This document shows, piece by piece, positions 11,167 to 23,981 of a stretch of 64,000 nucleotides of DNA. The notes beneath the pieces were generated by a model that saw nothing but the letters and a program-made list of their open reading frames with translations, was not told where the DNA came from and searched no databases. Source of the stretch: Lingula anatina (lineage: Eukaryota; Brachiopoda; Lingulata; Lingulida; Lingulidae). The position numbers were made by a program, and so were the translations under genes. Numbering within the stretch: the first letter of the stretch is position 1; every line of letters starts with the position of its first letter. The stretch lies in the NCBI RefSeq assembly GCF_001039355.2, contig NW_019775518.1:184947-248946 (forward strand), given 5' to 3'.

Positions 11167-14100
11167 TTTATTTACAAAGAATGCAACGGGGAGGACAAAC
11201 TACAAATGCATTCTCTATAACTTCTACAATTTTGGAAATAACCATCATTTCTTCAAATTCCTCACCAAGTGAATAAATTAAGAAAAAGTGATTAAAGATC
11301 ATCCATGCAAATCATTTGAGTGAATGCAGGGCGAGTGAAGTTAGCAATGGAAATAGTTGGAACATCCTCAGGAATAATCAGAACAAAAATACACCCTATA
11401 TGAATGGTATTCAGTAGAAATGTGATCATAAAATCAACACCCTAAATATAAATCTGCCCTCAGCTAACCAAGAGCATGGAAATCCCTGTAACCCAGCAAA
11501 TGCTTATAAGCAATACAAACTCAAGGTGTAGCTAGTGTCAGAAAAGAGGTTAACATCAACACCGTGGCATGTGTGCCTGCTGTGTATTTAGTCTGGGCGT
11601 GATATTTCTAGTGGAATTTCAAGTCTGATCCCCACCATCACCCCGCGTATCAACATGATGTCCTGCATATTTAGCCTGGGACTCAGGGTACCCGTGATTC
11701 ATGCTACATCTAAGGATGAGACAGCCATTCAATGAATGAAAAAGTCGGAAAATATGGCAAGGGGTCCAGGGGGTCACCTGGGCAAACGGTATTTTTAGCT
11801 CCCAAAAAGTCGGAAATAGGCTGATAATCGGAATAATCTGATCCCTGTATAGTATATCTGGCAATTTGGTGGTTTTACTTTTGGTACCAGATCACAAGGA
11901 AATGTTATTTTCTGTTTCTATTTCTTCAGTGCCTAACAAAAATTATTTGCTTATCATGAGAGAGAAACAACTCATTTAAATCCTTAATTCTCCTCTCACT
12001 CTCTCTCACTCTCTCTACAATGCATTTCACTTTGTCAAAAAAAACATATCAGTATAAATATCAAGAGCATTATCCAAGAACTGGTCTGCACCCCGGTTTA
12101 CTGCCATTAAAGTCAGGTTATGGATTCCACAGCAGGTTAATATTACATCAACACCAGGAATATTCTAAGTATGTCTGGGTGGAGCAGAATCAGATATTTA
12201 CCACTGCCTGTTCTCTATTGATGATGATAGTTCACAGCGATGCCATAGAGATCGAAAAAGAGAAAAGATCGTGGCTCAGCAAGAAATTAAGGTTGCTGTA
12301 GATTATGCTATCTTGGTGAGAGATTTCATGGTTTTCAGTTTCTTTATGGAGTCTATACACCAAAGTGCGATTTCTGTTTTTACCTCATCTTGAAGAGAGC
12401 TTACATGGTGCTGGTTGGATGTTTTGGACTTCAGTTGGCACCTTTCAGCACATTTCTAGGATGGAACTTCTTGTCAAATTTGTGAAGTTTTTGATTAAGT
12501 TTTAAACATTTAAGAAAAAGAACTTTAAATTTTTGATTAAATATAAAATATCTTAGTAGAAGTCCACAACTTGAAGCATTTGCCAGCAAGTCAATGCTAA
12601 CTAGAGCTTTATGCTCTGTTAAGTGTTAAAACAGATCCATATGCCTACTACGCCCTTTTTTCTTATTTTCTAAAATCCCTTTTTAGAATCAATCAAAGAG
12701 ACCTTTCAAATTTGGAGGAGTAGCTAAAAACACCCAGTGCCGTACATTGAAGTGACATTTCTTGAAATCATCTTTGTCTGTCTAAGGCTGTAATATGGCG
12801 CTGTTATGATGTATTCTCCCATCATTTAAAATCATGTTGAAAGATAATACAACTTGTAAGGCCAATTCAGCGGAAGCAGGATATCTTTAAGTATCAATTA
12901 GAGGAAGTGAAAACTCCCTCATAAGGCCATGAGAAAAAACTGCTGCTTTTTTTTTCTCTTTTTCTTTCATTTTTTTTCCATTGGACTTTGCTCACTGTTG
13001 ATTTGATACAGACAACTAATACATTCAGTCCTGTTAACTAAAAGCAGTCCTTTTCATATCGCTGGGACGCTGGAGTCACCGCCCTGTTATACCCAGCAGT
13101 ATCGTGTAAATGTTTCCACACATACACACACACACACATCCCTTACTACATCCGCTGAACTAAGAACCTAGTCTAGATACCATCTCACAGTAAAGGTGGG
13201 CAAGGTAGGATTAGTACCTTGAAAAGCTTATATCACATATGGATAGATTTTGATGTTACGGTTCTAATAACACAGTATTTGTTTATGTTCATTGGGGGAA
13301 ATGTAACCTAGCAGGCTAAACAGGTAAAACCATATTGCACTCCCTACTAGTCTGTGTATATAAATGTCTGATGAAAAGGAAATGGGTAATGGTGAAATGG
13401 TTACATGAACTGGTAGCTTTATAGACAATGTCAAATGGAATTAGGTTTAAAAGGATTTAAAGATTAAGATCTATATTCTTTGCCAAAATGGTCATCATCT
13501 CGAATGCATGTGATGGAGAAAATTTTTCATATACATTTTGCATGCAAATACATCCAACTTTTCCATATATTACTTATTGGGCTATAATAACAATACACAG
13601 AAATAAAAATCAGCATCTGATAAAATAACCTGAAAATTAATAATCTGAGTGTTCTATTACAGGAATTAATGCCTGCCTGAGTTTGCTTTTAGATTCAGCA
13701 AAAATAAACGTTGAGCAATCCATTCCATGGGTTTACATGGGTTAATTAGGTATAGTTACCAAAATCTAACAGGCAAACTCTGGCAAAGTTGCACTGGAAA
13801 TGTTAAAGTCGGATGCTTTGGCTTACCAGACTATAGACCCATCTCAGACTGTCCACAAGTGTACTAGTATAGTACATGGAGTAGACAGAGAAAACTCTCT
13901 TTACCCTGAAACTCAGAAATCACAATGTGAACCTACCTCCTCTAACAACCAGCAATCTGGCACCGACTTCCCTCTCTATTGCAGGGTGCACAATTCCAAC
14001 TTCACCAATTTAGGTAAGTCCACCTCTGAGCCTTAACTTGTCCACTGGTTAACAGGCTTTAAGAAACTACTCCCATCCAAGGTTAGTTAATGTGAGCCAG

Positions 14101-14923
14101 TTCCCAGTAATAATTCACTCTCCCAAATAGCCAACACAACTGGCCTGCGCAGAATTTTCCTCTCTGCCTCTGCCTCCTGACCTTTGCTTTCTCCTACTGG
14201 CGCTCCTCTAGGCACTTCTCTTGCTCAAACTAACCAAGTAAATGCCCCAGGTTCCTTGAGAGTTTTTCAGCCTGTTGATAAAATACAAAGAAACAGTGAT
14301 TAGATTAGGTGAACTTATCCACACATTAAGTGAAAAGTTTGCAGAGCTGTTGATGTTTCAGTCTCGGTGCATTGTTTAAGGTTGTAATAATCAACAGAAC
14401 TACACACAACTATCTTGTGTACACTTAAACCAAGCTTGTTAAATAACCTATAATAAAACACAGTGTAACTGAGGGACCTGTCTATCTCTCTCTCCTTTCT
14501 CTCTCTCTCTTCTTGTTAGCAAGCCACATGTAAAACTACTACAGAGTTAGTGAGTGTCAGGTTGCACTGACTAATCCAAGCCTATCTCCTTTCCTATTGG
14601 CCGAGGTCAAACCCAACTGGAACTGCTTGTAAACCAATAGCATACTGTTTTCAGTGTGGAGAAATCTTGAAGCAATTATTAACCAGATCAGTTTGCTGAA
14701 TGCATGCTTTAGGAGTGAGAGGAGAGGGGGGTGGGGGAAGAGTGGGGGGGGGGGGGGGGGCATGTGACAGGTCATATGCGATTCCAAATAAATTGTTATA
14801 AATGCCATTTTTGTTCCTAAATGATTCAAGAGAACCAATTTTCATGGGAAGTATCCATCAATTAAATCTCACTATGATTGAGGTGATGCTAGCTTAGAGC
14901 ACATTTCTCTCCGTCTCTCTTTT

Positions 14924-14969
<46 letters not shown>

Positions 14970-16988
14970 CTACATGTAATTATGGCTCCATGAAAAATAT
15001 TATAATCATGAAAATGTCATTTTACTCATTTGCAAGTGTTTTATGTAAAAAAATGTTGCATGAAACACATTTAGCTTGTAGGTAAAATGTGTAAGCATGT
15101 TATAACAGGCACAGCAGAGCTTTTGTGCTCATTATTTTCACACAGAAAAAAAGTAAAAGCCAGATCAACAGTTACTTCTTTTTCCCCCAACTTAATCATG
15201 AACAGCTGCTCGGCTGCTCGGGATTTTATTTATCTTGTCTCGCTGAAGCTCTTAGTATGCTGCTGAAATAGGAAAACAGCATCTGTGCTGGGATTTTAAG
15301 CCAGGATCCACTGGGAGAGTGTGATAGTTTTCTTTGTAAACATTACCTGCTCTAAAAGAATATGAAAGAGGCCGTTTTTTATTTTGTACTTGCTAGACAA
15401 GACTGTTTAGCCAGTGGTTGCTATTTCCATACAGAAGGCAGCCAGACTCTGGTATCTTTTTTTCTTACATTGCTGATGCAATTCCAAGACATATATTCTG
15501 AGTATTCTCCCAATTTTTTACCTTTGTGTTGAGAGGAAATGTGGCCTTGAATTGGGAAAGAACATAGAAAAAAACACATAAAGTAAATAGTTAATTTCAC
15601 ATGTTGACAACTAAAGGTTTATTCCAAATGAAACTTGTTCTACAAAGATCAACCCAACTCTCCAAAGATCCCACTGAATGCAAGATTTCACATTAACTTA
15701 ATGGCATTAGAAGTTGTAACAGAAAACAGAGATACATGTACAGTATGCCCAAGACAGTTCTACTTTCATTTATAGTACATCAAAGTAAAAACAGAAAAAT
15801 GAGGAATTATTTTATTTTTTAAAAGGAAAAGCGAAAATCAAGTTTGATTTTACATTTCATTTTACACTTTTTTTTCTGACAAATTTGGAAATCACTTTGA
15901 CCCCTCCCCCTCACCCAAATATAATAAAAATATCGCAAAGTGGCAGGGGGTATCTAACAGCGGCACACTGATAGACAGTTTCACGGGGTTGAAGAGTGGG
16001 TGCTTAAAAGTTCTTTAAACTTGAACATTGAGCTTTGTGCTTATTATCTGTTCCGTACAAGTACACAGGCTCAGAAGAACGAGGTGTTTGGGATTTCATA
16101 TACTTCCATTCAGAACAGTGCTACTAAAGTTCTTCGGCAGATAGGTCTACATAATAGGTGTACAGTAATTCGCCTTAGTTTCTAGCTGCACATATTTAAT
16201 GAGCTTTAAACTCTGACAATATTTTAGGTTATAATTATACAGACCTTTTCGCTGTGCGGACAACATATCGGTTCGCATTTTCTCAAATCCTCCCACTTGT
16301 TCATTTCACTCCGCAGCTAAATTTGCCGCAATGGCGGACTGTTGATTACATTGCGATTGGTTAATCTGTCTAGTCTCAACTAACACAATCAATTTCGCCG
16401 TTGCATTAAGCTTTGAGAGACCACTTGTGTCAACATTTGAAACAGCCTCTTTTAACATTTTTTTTACAAGAAAACGTGCTGTGAGAGCCGCTTTCTGAAA
16501 ATCAATTCACTCTTTAAGTTTCTAGGTGTGCTGATTCAGATATGGAATGTTTTAATGATTGAAATTTCTTTAACAATTAAAATTGTGAAAATATAATTAT
16601 AATATATATTATGAAACAGTTAAAAAAAACTACAATTTTGTATTCGCATCTAATCACATGCTGTTAGTGTTTTGCAAGATGTATAACAAAATAACAAGAC
16701 AAACGCCATATAAAAGATCATTAAATATATTTACAATTTTACTATATACACAATAAGGCATTGGTTTGCATTGAAGAATTTGCCGTTGTTTATTATTATT
16801 TCACTTTTATTCATTATTTTTCTTTGTACATATACGTAAGCTATATACAACCGCCAGCACAGCTGAACGGGATAACTAAACAATTGGAACAATTGATTAG
16901 CTTGTAACAAAGCGCTGATGAAGTCCACACCACATACAATAGCTTGCTTTAGACTTGGCTCCTGTTCACTCACTTCGGACATAAGTTA
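11167..16988. other. Non-coding stretch with simple repeats
   Basis: No exon series recognised in almost 6 kb. It holds a run of 17 G (14744-14760) and a CT microsatellite (14925-14965). A slightly GC-richer patch around 16255-16400 carries CCGCAATGGCGG and an inverted CCAAT box (ATTGG at 16356-16360), which could mark the 5' end of a minus-strand transcript, but I could not attach a convincing first exon to it. Confidence 0.45.
14925..14965. repeat. CT dinucleotide microsatellite
   Basis: Uninterrupted CT repeat of about 41 bases, next to a region that is already CT-rich. It sits about 160 bases to the right of the run of 17 G at 14744-14760. Confidence 0.9.
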
Positions 16989-17188
16989 GGGCCTATTGCA
17001 CTTTCCCCAACACAGAGATATTGCACGAGCTGTTGTGTCATCATCATCATCATCATCCGGGTTATGATCAGACAGACCAATGCACGTAAATGGGCGTAGA
17101 GGTGGCTGCACCATGGCAGTCTTTAAGCTGGGCGTGGTCTTGGACAACTGACAGCTCATAGGCCTACGTGTTGGTCTGAGTTCTTGTT

Positions 17189-18267
17189 TTAATTGCTGGT
17201 AAAACACTGTAAATATAAACAATCACGATAATGTATTTGAAAATATTGTTCGAATAAATAATAAAATTGAATGTGTAATTGATGAGGATGCAAAAAATCC
17301 ATTGTTTATAAATATGGCAAAACTGTGCTAGCAAAAGCAGTTCACTTTTTCATTTATCATAAAACTATAATCGCTATTTCAATATCCACTCGGTTCATGC
17401 ACTGTATTTTAAAGCCTTACCTGCTTAAGGCATCTTGGCAGTGCTTTCAGTATTCTAGCCTTGACTCTTTTCAAAAATGATTTCTTGCCTTTTCTGATGT
17501 TGACGCTAGGATTGTTTTCTTCACCAGCGTATTCATCTAAAATAACAAAAAATGTAATGATAACTCCCCGTTTGTTTTCATAAACTTTTTACGTTACGTA
17601 AATTAGATGCATTATTTCTAAAAATCAATTTCTGGACTAACTATGACTTAAGGGCTAAAAAATAAGAGCACCAACTGGATAAAATGAAATAGAAAAAAGA
17701 CTGTGACTGTGGTGAGGTGCTGATGTGCTCTATCTACCTGGCCATATAAGGGGGTCCTCCTCAATTGTGGGTAGTTTGTTGAGGAAAAGGACCTTGGTGG
17801 CGACCTCAGGGCCGGGCAGATCCTCCAAGCGCCACCCAACGGGCCTGCCAATCATAGGGACCCAAAACATCCCGGCACACGCAGTTCCAGATGTCACGTC
17901 AATCACGCGGGCGAAGGCGTGGTTTGGACGGTCAAGAGGACACACCTTTTCAGCCTCAACACCGTGATTATACCCTAGATCAAAAATAATAGGGTGTGAA
18001 TGGATATGTACATGGTGTTTTATTAAAATGCTGTTAGACTATTTGATCAATATATGCGTCAAGTAATGAAAAAATTGTAAGGAATTTATACGTCTTATAC
18101 AGTTCAATCTTTAGGAGTCTTTAAAATGTCTTTGACAAAATTTCGAAGAAAAAGCACTGTCATTGTGAACAAGTCTAGTAAAGAATACGTGTAACGTGTG
18201 GGCCCACAAATTATCACTCACCTCCCCTCTCTACTTCTAACATAAATTTTCCGCATTCATCAAACAT
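17189..18267 (-). CDS. Small gene of unknown function (predicted 138 aa)
   Basis: I do not recognise this protein. Four coding exons join in phase: 18267-18222, 17974-17738, 17536-17421 and 17206-17189; introns are GT-AG. The first coding exon extends upstream to an acceptor at 18306, and a probable non-coding exon ends at donor 18603. ATG 18267 would be the first ATG of that mRNA. The central 79-residue exon is phase 1 at both ends, of clearly coding composition, and includes VCPLDRPNHAFARVIDVTSG and FWVPMIGRPVGW. The C-terminus is strongly basic (KGKKSFLKRVKARILKALPR) and followed by two cysteines, so a membrane-binding or nucleic-acid-binding tail is possible but unproven. No signal peptide or membrane segment is visible. 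The last six codons (CFTSN, then stop) depend on the acceptor at 17207 and are the least certain part. AATAAA signals for the minus strand lie at 16811-16806 and 16794-16789. Confidence 0.65.
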
Positions 18268-18603
18268 TATTAGAACTCTGTTATGCAATTTATCTCGATA
18301 TGAAATCTAGAAAGAAAGCAATAAACGTACTATATACGTACTGAGTCGTCGAAATATTTGCAGAAGAATTGCGTATCTAGGATAAACGATAAAGACGTAG
18401 TTGGCATGTTTACATTTAGAGGGATTCAGTAGTTTTTCTTTACAAGTTTTTATTTTATTATTTTTTTTTCGTCTCAAGATAAACATGATAGGTACACGCA
18501 TTCAACACGTTTAAATTCGGTACACTCGAATCAAATAACTCCATTTTGTCTTGATCTCCATTTTTTCGAATATAAAAATCTCAATCGATGTGTGCTACTC
18601 ACC

Positions 18604-18790
18604 AATTCGCAAATTGCCGCAATTCTGAGACTATCGGGTTGCTACGCACCCGTTCAATTCACTGATTGGTTAAAGATACAATACTGCCTACGTCACAGTA
18701 CGCTGACGTCACAAAGTGCTAGTCGACGTCGTTTTCCGTTCTTCTCACTGATTGGTCAACATCACAATTCCGTCGTCATGTCATGGACCT
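18604..18790 (-). promoter_or_regulatory. CCAAT/CRE promoter of the small unknown gene
   Basis: Upstream of the likely first donor (GAATTG then gtgagt at 18602) the minus strand carries two CCAAT boxes in the sequence ACCAATCAGTGA (inverted ATTGG at 18665-18669 and 18751-18755). Between them are a full CRE palindrome TGACGTCA (18704-18711) and a CRE half site (ACGTCA, about 18690). The patch is GC-richer than its surroundings. The combination is typical of a TATA-less metazoan promoter. The transcription start is inferred, not seen. Confidence 0.55.
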
Positions 18791-18916
18791 TTTTTACAAC
18801 AAAAGGGGGGGGGGCTTAAAATTTTTAAGAAAATAAAACAATAAGGAGGTTATTGTTTATTTTTCTTTTTTCATATTTTGCAACTTAAATCATCCCTCTG
18901 CTGTTTTTATCTAATA

Positions 18917-20327
18917 CACTGTAAAAACAGTGTTTAGCATTTAAATACATACAACACACGTTAGGCACCTATACGCATTTAGAAATCTGTGTAAATGCTA
19001 AACGCGTATAGCTTTTCAAACGTTTCACAGAAGAAAAAAAGCTAGACACGTTGGCATTGTTACACGTTTAGCTATGTGTTTAGCTTCACCGGCATATGAT
19101 TCTATAACAAGTCTATCACAAGCTAAGCACATTAGCTAAGCACTTCCCCTTCTAAGCGCGTGAGGCTGCTAAACATATTGAGCTGCTATAGGTGTGGAAT
19201 TCCTTAACGCGTGGAGCTGCTAAACAACATGTTTAGCTTTTCAAGCTCGTCACAGAAAAAAATGCTTCACAATCCCATATATACGATCCTATAACAAGTT
19301 TATTACAAGACTCAACAATTTTGCTTATCACTTCCCATGGGGCTGTTGGAGGCGAGAAGCAGCCTGCTCGAACGCGTTGTGTCCTTCCTTGCAGTAACGT
19401 GTGCTTATTTAAAATAGGCCTATTAAGTAATAATCCAAATAACAAATAACGTTTTCACGACGTTATCAGCTGGTTACATGATGGTGATGGTATAGAATAA
19501 CGTCATGGTAACGTTATGGGTGTTTTTAACTCCATGTTAAATGATGCACTTTCAGTTTTATAAGCGTTTTATAACATTCTGGAAAAACATTATTTATTGT
19601 TTTGAAAACTGTTTTTATTAATCACCAAAACACGTCTTATGCTGTATGAACTACAGTTAGCGGTTAATTCCAAAATGGGCTTGGGTTAGTCGGCGACTAG
19701 AGCGGTGCGATTTGAAAAATATTCGGACTATCGTTACCAAAATAGCCAGCATGTGATGAAAGCTTAAATAAACCATTATAATGAATACCCCACCATCATC
19801 CTGATGTTCTATTGTTCATTACTTCCGGAAAAAATAAATGAACATCAATACCTTAACGCATTTTATCAAAATATGAAAAAAATGTTTTAAAGTAAAAGTG
19901 ATAGTTGTTTCGTGTCTTTCGTAAACTAATGAATTTTCCTAACTTGTTTTTCAGAAATATATTCCAATTAACTTCCTCGCAAGGTCAGCTAACACAAGGA
20001 TGAATAAGTCCCGCTGTAAAGATGACGGTGTGAATCAACTATGTTGACAGTTCACGGTACCCTGTTATAGATAGAGATATCTATAGCAGTTATTGGTGAC
20101 CGTGACTTCGCGCGCGCGCGCGCGCGTGTGTGTAGTGACTGAAACAGTTGAAAACGTTACAACCTTAAAGTTAAACAAATACACCCTACATTTATTAGGC
20201 GTGAAGCACGTCAAAGCGTGTAACATGTTAATAGGCTAAACGTGCTTAGGTGCTAAACGCGTGGAAAAAATGAGACAAAACAGGCGCTTAGAAATGTGTC
20301 TCGGAGCTAAACACTGTTTTTACAGTG
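18917..20327. mobile_element. 1.4-kb terminal-inverted-repeat element with subterminal repeats
   Basis: The left terminus CACTGTAAAAACAGTGTTTA is matched at the right by its inverse, TAAACACTGTTTTTACAGTG, and the dinucleotide TA stands immediately outside both ends (18915-18916 and 20328-20329). The interior holds many short copies of GCTAAAC, TTTAGC and ACGCGT in both orientations, mainly toward the ends, as in the subterminal transposase-binding repeats of hAT- and CACTA-type elements. A CG/TG run lies at about 20109-20133. No transposase frame is visible, so it is non-autonomous. Superfamily is undecided: the CAC start suits CACTA or Chapaev-like elements, the TA flanks a TA-target element. 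Confidence 0.75.
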
Positions 20328-20754
20328 TAGAACTTTTTGTAGCAGGAATGAATTAAGAATTTGAAAAGAAAAGAAAAGACGAAAAGAAAAGATGAAACTT
20401 AAACCGCGACTGTGTGACAATATTGGCTCTATATGGGAAAGGTACTTTTCATTTTTAGTTGTCAAACTTAATGTAAATTTTTCGGGAAGTGAAGTTTTTG
20501 CACAATTAATTTTGCAGTAGACTGTGTATTTGTATAATTGAACTTTTGCCGATTCAAGTTTTATTAGTTGTTTTATATATTATTAGATAAGCATTTTCTG
20601 TAATGCGCACAATAATGAAAATGAATTAATATCAAGAATGAGACATAACGTTCATGGTTCCTGCGCGACACCAGGAATCCTATGTCACGTGACATGAAAT
20701 ATAACTGTGAGCAGGAGAGTTCGTATCATATGTACAGTTCGTTCTGCATCGCTG

Positions 20755-22791
20755 TTAACAATCGCTATTTTTCATCGCAACGACAATGAAGCAGCCCTCG
20801 TAATCGGACTCGCAGTCTGAAATATTTTCTGGACGCTTTATCTGGTACCAGGACTTGATTTCCAATCCAGCTTCTGTCATTGCGTCTCTAAACTTGTTCT
20901 CGTGCATGGCCAGCCCTCCCCACCTTTCTGTCCCCACTTGATAGAAAGATTCATTGATGCCTCCATGCATTATGAAATTACCGCCTGGCTTCAGTAATGA
21001 CGTCATATTTTTCATTGCCTGTCGATATGAACGCTCACTCAAACACGCAAACTCCAAGCAATAGCCACTGGTAATGGTATCAAAGGGTTCCGTCTCCAAA
21101 GGGCTCAATGGGTTTGGGTTGTTCACGTCGCAGAAATAGATGTCTTTTAGTCTACTCCGGAATTCATCTTGCAGTGACTTCCACTCGTCTCTGGAAAAAA
21201 ATTAAAGCGTTATTACTATCCTTTTTTGGAATTGCAAATACGTGACAATAAGAATTAAAAAAATAAAACACTATCTCTCTTCTAAATCAACCCTCTTTTG
21301 AGTCGGATAATCATTTGAAACAGAAATTTTCGAGTGGTACTGTATGTAAAACACGCGCACGATGGCTGATGGTGTTGATCATTAAAAAAGCATGATCTTC
21401 TTTGACATTTGCCAGCCCATAAAGTTCATTCTGTTTTCCATTTAAAACCGAATAACGCAACTACATTTACAGTTCAACAAAAGGTAATTTGTGTAGTTGA
21501 AATATAGTTCGGCGAGTCGAAGAAGATGAGATTATCTACATACTCGTTTCCCTCTAACTTTGCCACATGACGGAAGAATGACTCCCAGCTCCATTTGTCA
21601 TTCTCTTCTTTGTTCCACCATTGTTTCAGGGCATTCCGGTTAGCGGTGGAGAAATCTGAGAGATAAATTTCTTCAAAGCATCTAGAAGCACTTATCAGGT
21701 TGATAAGAGAAGGTCCTGTTCCAACGTCCAGCAGTCTCTGCCCCTTGATGTTCCCTGCAAACAAAAAAATACCATTTCTATTGAAATAACATCAGTCAAG
21801 TCCATTCTGCAGGAGGTCGAGTCAAACACTCGTAGTAAAACAAAGGCGGTGGGGAGTATTCATGGCACCTCTCTCCGCCGCCGCCCCCCCCCCCCCAGAA
21901 AATAGCGTGTTGACATTAAGAACCATCTAAAACTCTTCAGTCGATTTTTGCAATACAAATTTTTGTAAGACTGTCCCGTCCAGGTAGTTAATAAATGTTC
22001 ATGTTTTATAAAGGAAGTTAGAATACCTGTACTGTAGAGTTTGTGGAAGTAGTCTATAACTTCAGTGGTCTCTGTAGCTGTTGGTGCTCCCTCGATGAAG
22101 TCACTGTACAAGCTATTGAGGTACACCTCGGGATCAAACAACTTATCATAATCTGCCCCCGAGTGAAATTTCTTCACGGGATGGTATTTTTCATGTACCT
22201 TTAAAATATAATAAACTTGCAGCTATTATCTATCCGACGCCTCGGCGATACCTTAAATTACAAGTAAAAATATTGCGTTTTCTATACTTAAGGTGGGGAT
22301 GTACCCAAATATAGCTAAAAATCGTCATTTTTGGTTTTTTATGTCTAATTATTGGTTCAATGNGTAAGAGCTGTGTTCCAAGCATAATTAGATATTTTGA
22401 AGATACATTAAATGAATGTGACAGGAATAAAAAAGCCAAGACCTTTATTTTAAGAGAAAATCTCAAACCTACATTCCCACCTTAATAGGTACTTTCTTCA
22501 CACTATTATTGAATAGTGGTGTTACAGATTTTATTCAAGGTACATGTACACATATAAGCTGTTTATTGCGACTTATTCACCAGCACGTCCCGGGAAAATT
22601 GTACAGTTTGAAAAGTATATATTCAATAAGAAAGCAATAGAGTATGATAAATTCTTCATAAATCTACAGAATATAGCAACACATGCCTCTTTGCAAAATG
22701 TTTTCCTTAATTAATAAGTATAATGATTGTTGTAAAGAACAGAACGTACTGAATTTATATATTCCAAACGTACACCAATGGGTCCCTCCAT
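20755..22791 (-). CDS. NNMT/INMT-family N-methyltransferase-like protein, array copy A (286 aa)
   Basis: Four exons in phase: 22791-22750, 22198-22027, 21754-21544, 21190-20755. Class I S-adenosylmethionine methyltransferase of the NNMT/PNMT/TEMT family, cytosolic enzymes that methylate small amines or thioethers; the substrate cannot be read from sequence. The N-terminal region (SGADYDKLFDPEVYLNSLY, about residues 25-45) matches the Tyr-rich segment that closes over the cofactor. Motif I is LLDVGTGPS (79-87), and an acidic residue after strand 2 lies in YLSDFSTAN (Asp105). The family segment FDTITSGYCLEFAC and the LLKPGG motif follow in the last exon. Length is close to the vertebrate enzymes (about 264 aa) plus a short N-terminal extension from the 14-codon first exon. 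Intron 1 contains one ambiguous base (22363). No signal peptide. Copies B and C lie upstream with identical exon phases. Confidence 0.88.
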
Positions 22792-22859
22792 GAAGAGTAT
22801 TCCCTCGCCTGCAATCTGAGGCCTACTCACCAATTTGGCCTTCACGCTCAATACGGCTG

Positions 22860-22985
22860 ACCTACTCACAGTGGGGGTGGTACACCGGGTCACTCCTGGC
22901 CCAGTCCACCAGTGACCTGTCCAAGTGGACAGTAGGGTGGTCAGTCGTGACGTCACACCCACAGGTATGAAAGGCTGGCGCACAC
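22860..22985 (-). promoter_or_regulatory. Upstream region of methyltransferase copy A, duplicated at copy C
   Basis: About 70-190 bases upstream of the copy A start codon this stretch carries CAGTCCACCAGTGACC, GTGGTCAGTCGTGACG and GGCTGGCGCACAC on the plus strand. The same pieces occur in the same order, diverged, at 29660-29745, the same side of copy C. It includes a CRE-like TGACGTCA around 22949. Retained similarity outside the coding exons indicates that the duplication unit included the promoter. Confidence 0.55.
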
Positions 22986-23981
22986 GGGAGAGACTCCGCT
23001 TTTATTTGCTTATTTTTTCTAAATACTAAATTGTTGCATGAATTACCCTCACTCTCATTGCCACCTAGCATTCAGCAAAGCTTTCGGAATTTGTGACAAG
23101 ACAACGAGCGGTGTATGACGTCACAATACTTGAACATGAGTTACTCAGCGTTATTACCACATATAGGTCAATGAAAACGTCTGGTAGACAGGGTGGCTTT
23201 AGGGGAGTTGGGAGGTCATCTTTGTTTTAAAATTATTCTTATTTTCGTTTAAGAGCAAAATTCCCATTTTCTCATTTCTTTTAATTCTTTATTTCCTACA
23301 TCTTGAAGGTGCGTCTATTTCAACTTGATGTTCTACCTGTGCTTCAAAGCTTATTTTATCTTATCTTTCTTGGTTGGTAGTTGTTCTCTAACACTGCCCG
23401 TGTAATGATATATCTGTGATGCTTTTTTATCAATTTGAGCGAAAAAACATCGACCCTGTTTGTGATAAATTGATCATGAGGTAAAGATATACAGATTCAT
23501 TGTAATGGAAAATGGCAGCATCTTGGAGGAGCACACATAATTTGGATACCTGACATCCTTGGATCCATGTGTCAAGCTCTTAGTCCCCCTGTTGTTTTTG
23601 TCTCCCAAAGGTCCTGAATAAGTTTCCCATGCAAAAGTTACATTATTTCTTCATGACTGTACATGTATATTTTCATAAAAGAGATGACATTTGCATTATT
23701 CACGCATTAATTGAAAAATATTTTTATGCTTAACGAAGATTCAAAATTGTAAAGTGTAAAACATCGAATTCTCCTGGCACCTCAGATAACCGAGGCCTAC
23801 TGGCAATATTTTACATTAATGTAGTAGAATTGGCCTTTCAGTTCAATGATAATATGATTTTCGTCTGTTCTGCTTACGCAAGATAGAAAAGTTTTAATTC
23901 TAAAGTTTTCACATACGTTCTAGTGTGAATGACAAGTCGGTGAAGTCGTTCCGAAGGTGCATCTCTGTTAATATTCGCCCT

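Noticed and set aside
14557-14845. Two overlapping minus-strand frames with proline runs
   Set aside because: The prolines come from the G-run at 14744-14760 read on the other strand; no conserved motif.
16000-16400. Possible first exon and promoter of a minus-strand gene (ATG followed by NKWEDLRKC)
   Set aside because: The only donor candidate (gtctgt) is weak, no following exon was found, and the CCAAT and CCGCAATGGCGG motifs alone do not establish a gene.
16986-17222. Minus-strand open frame with a run of seven aspartates
   Set aside because: It overlaps the last exon of the small unknown gene in another frame. Entering it would require a different splice phase from the well-supported upstream exon, and the Asp run is just an ATC/GAT microsatellite.
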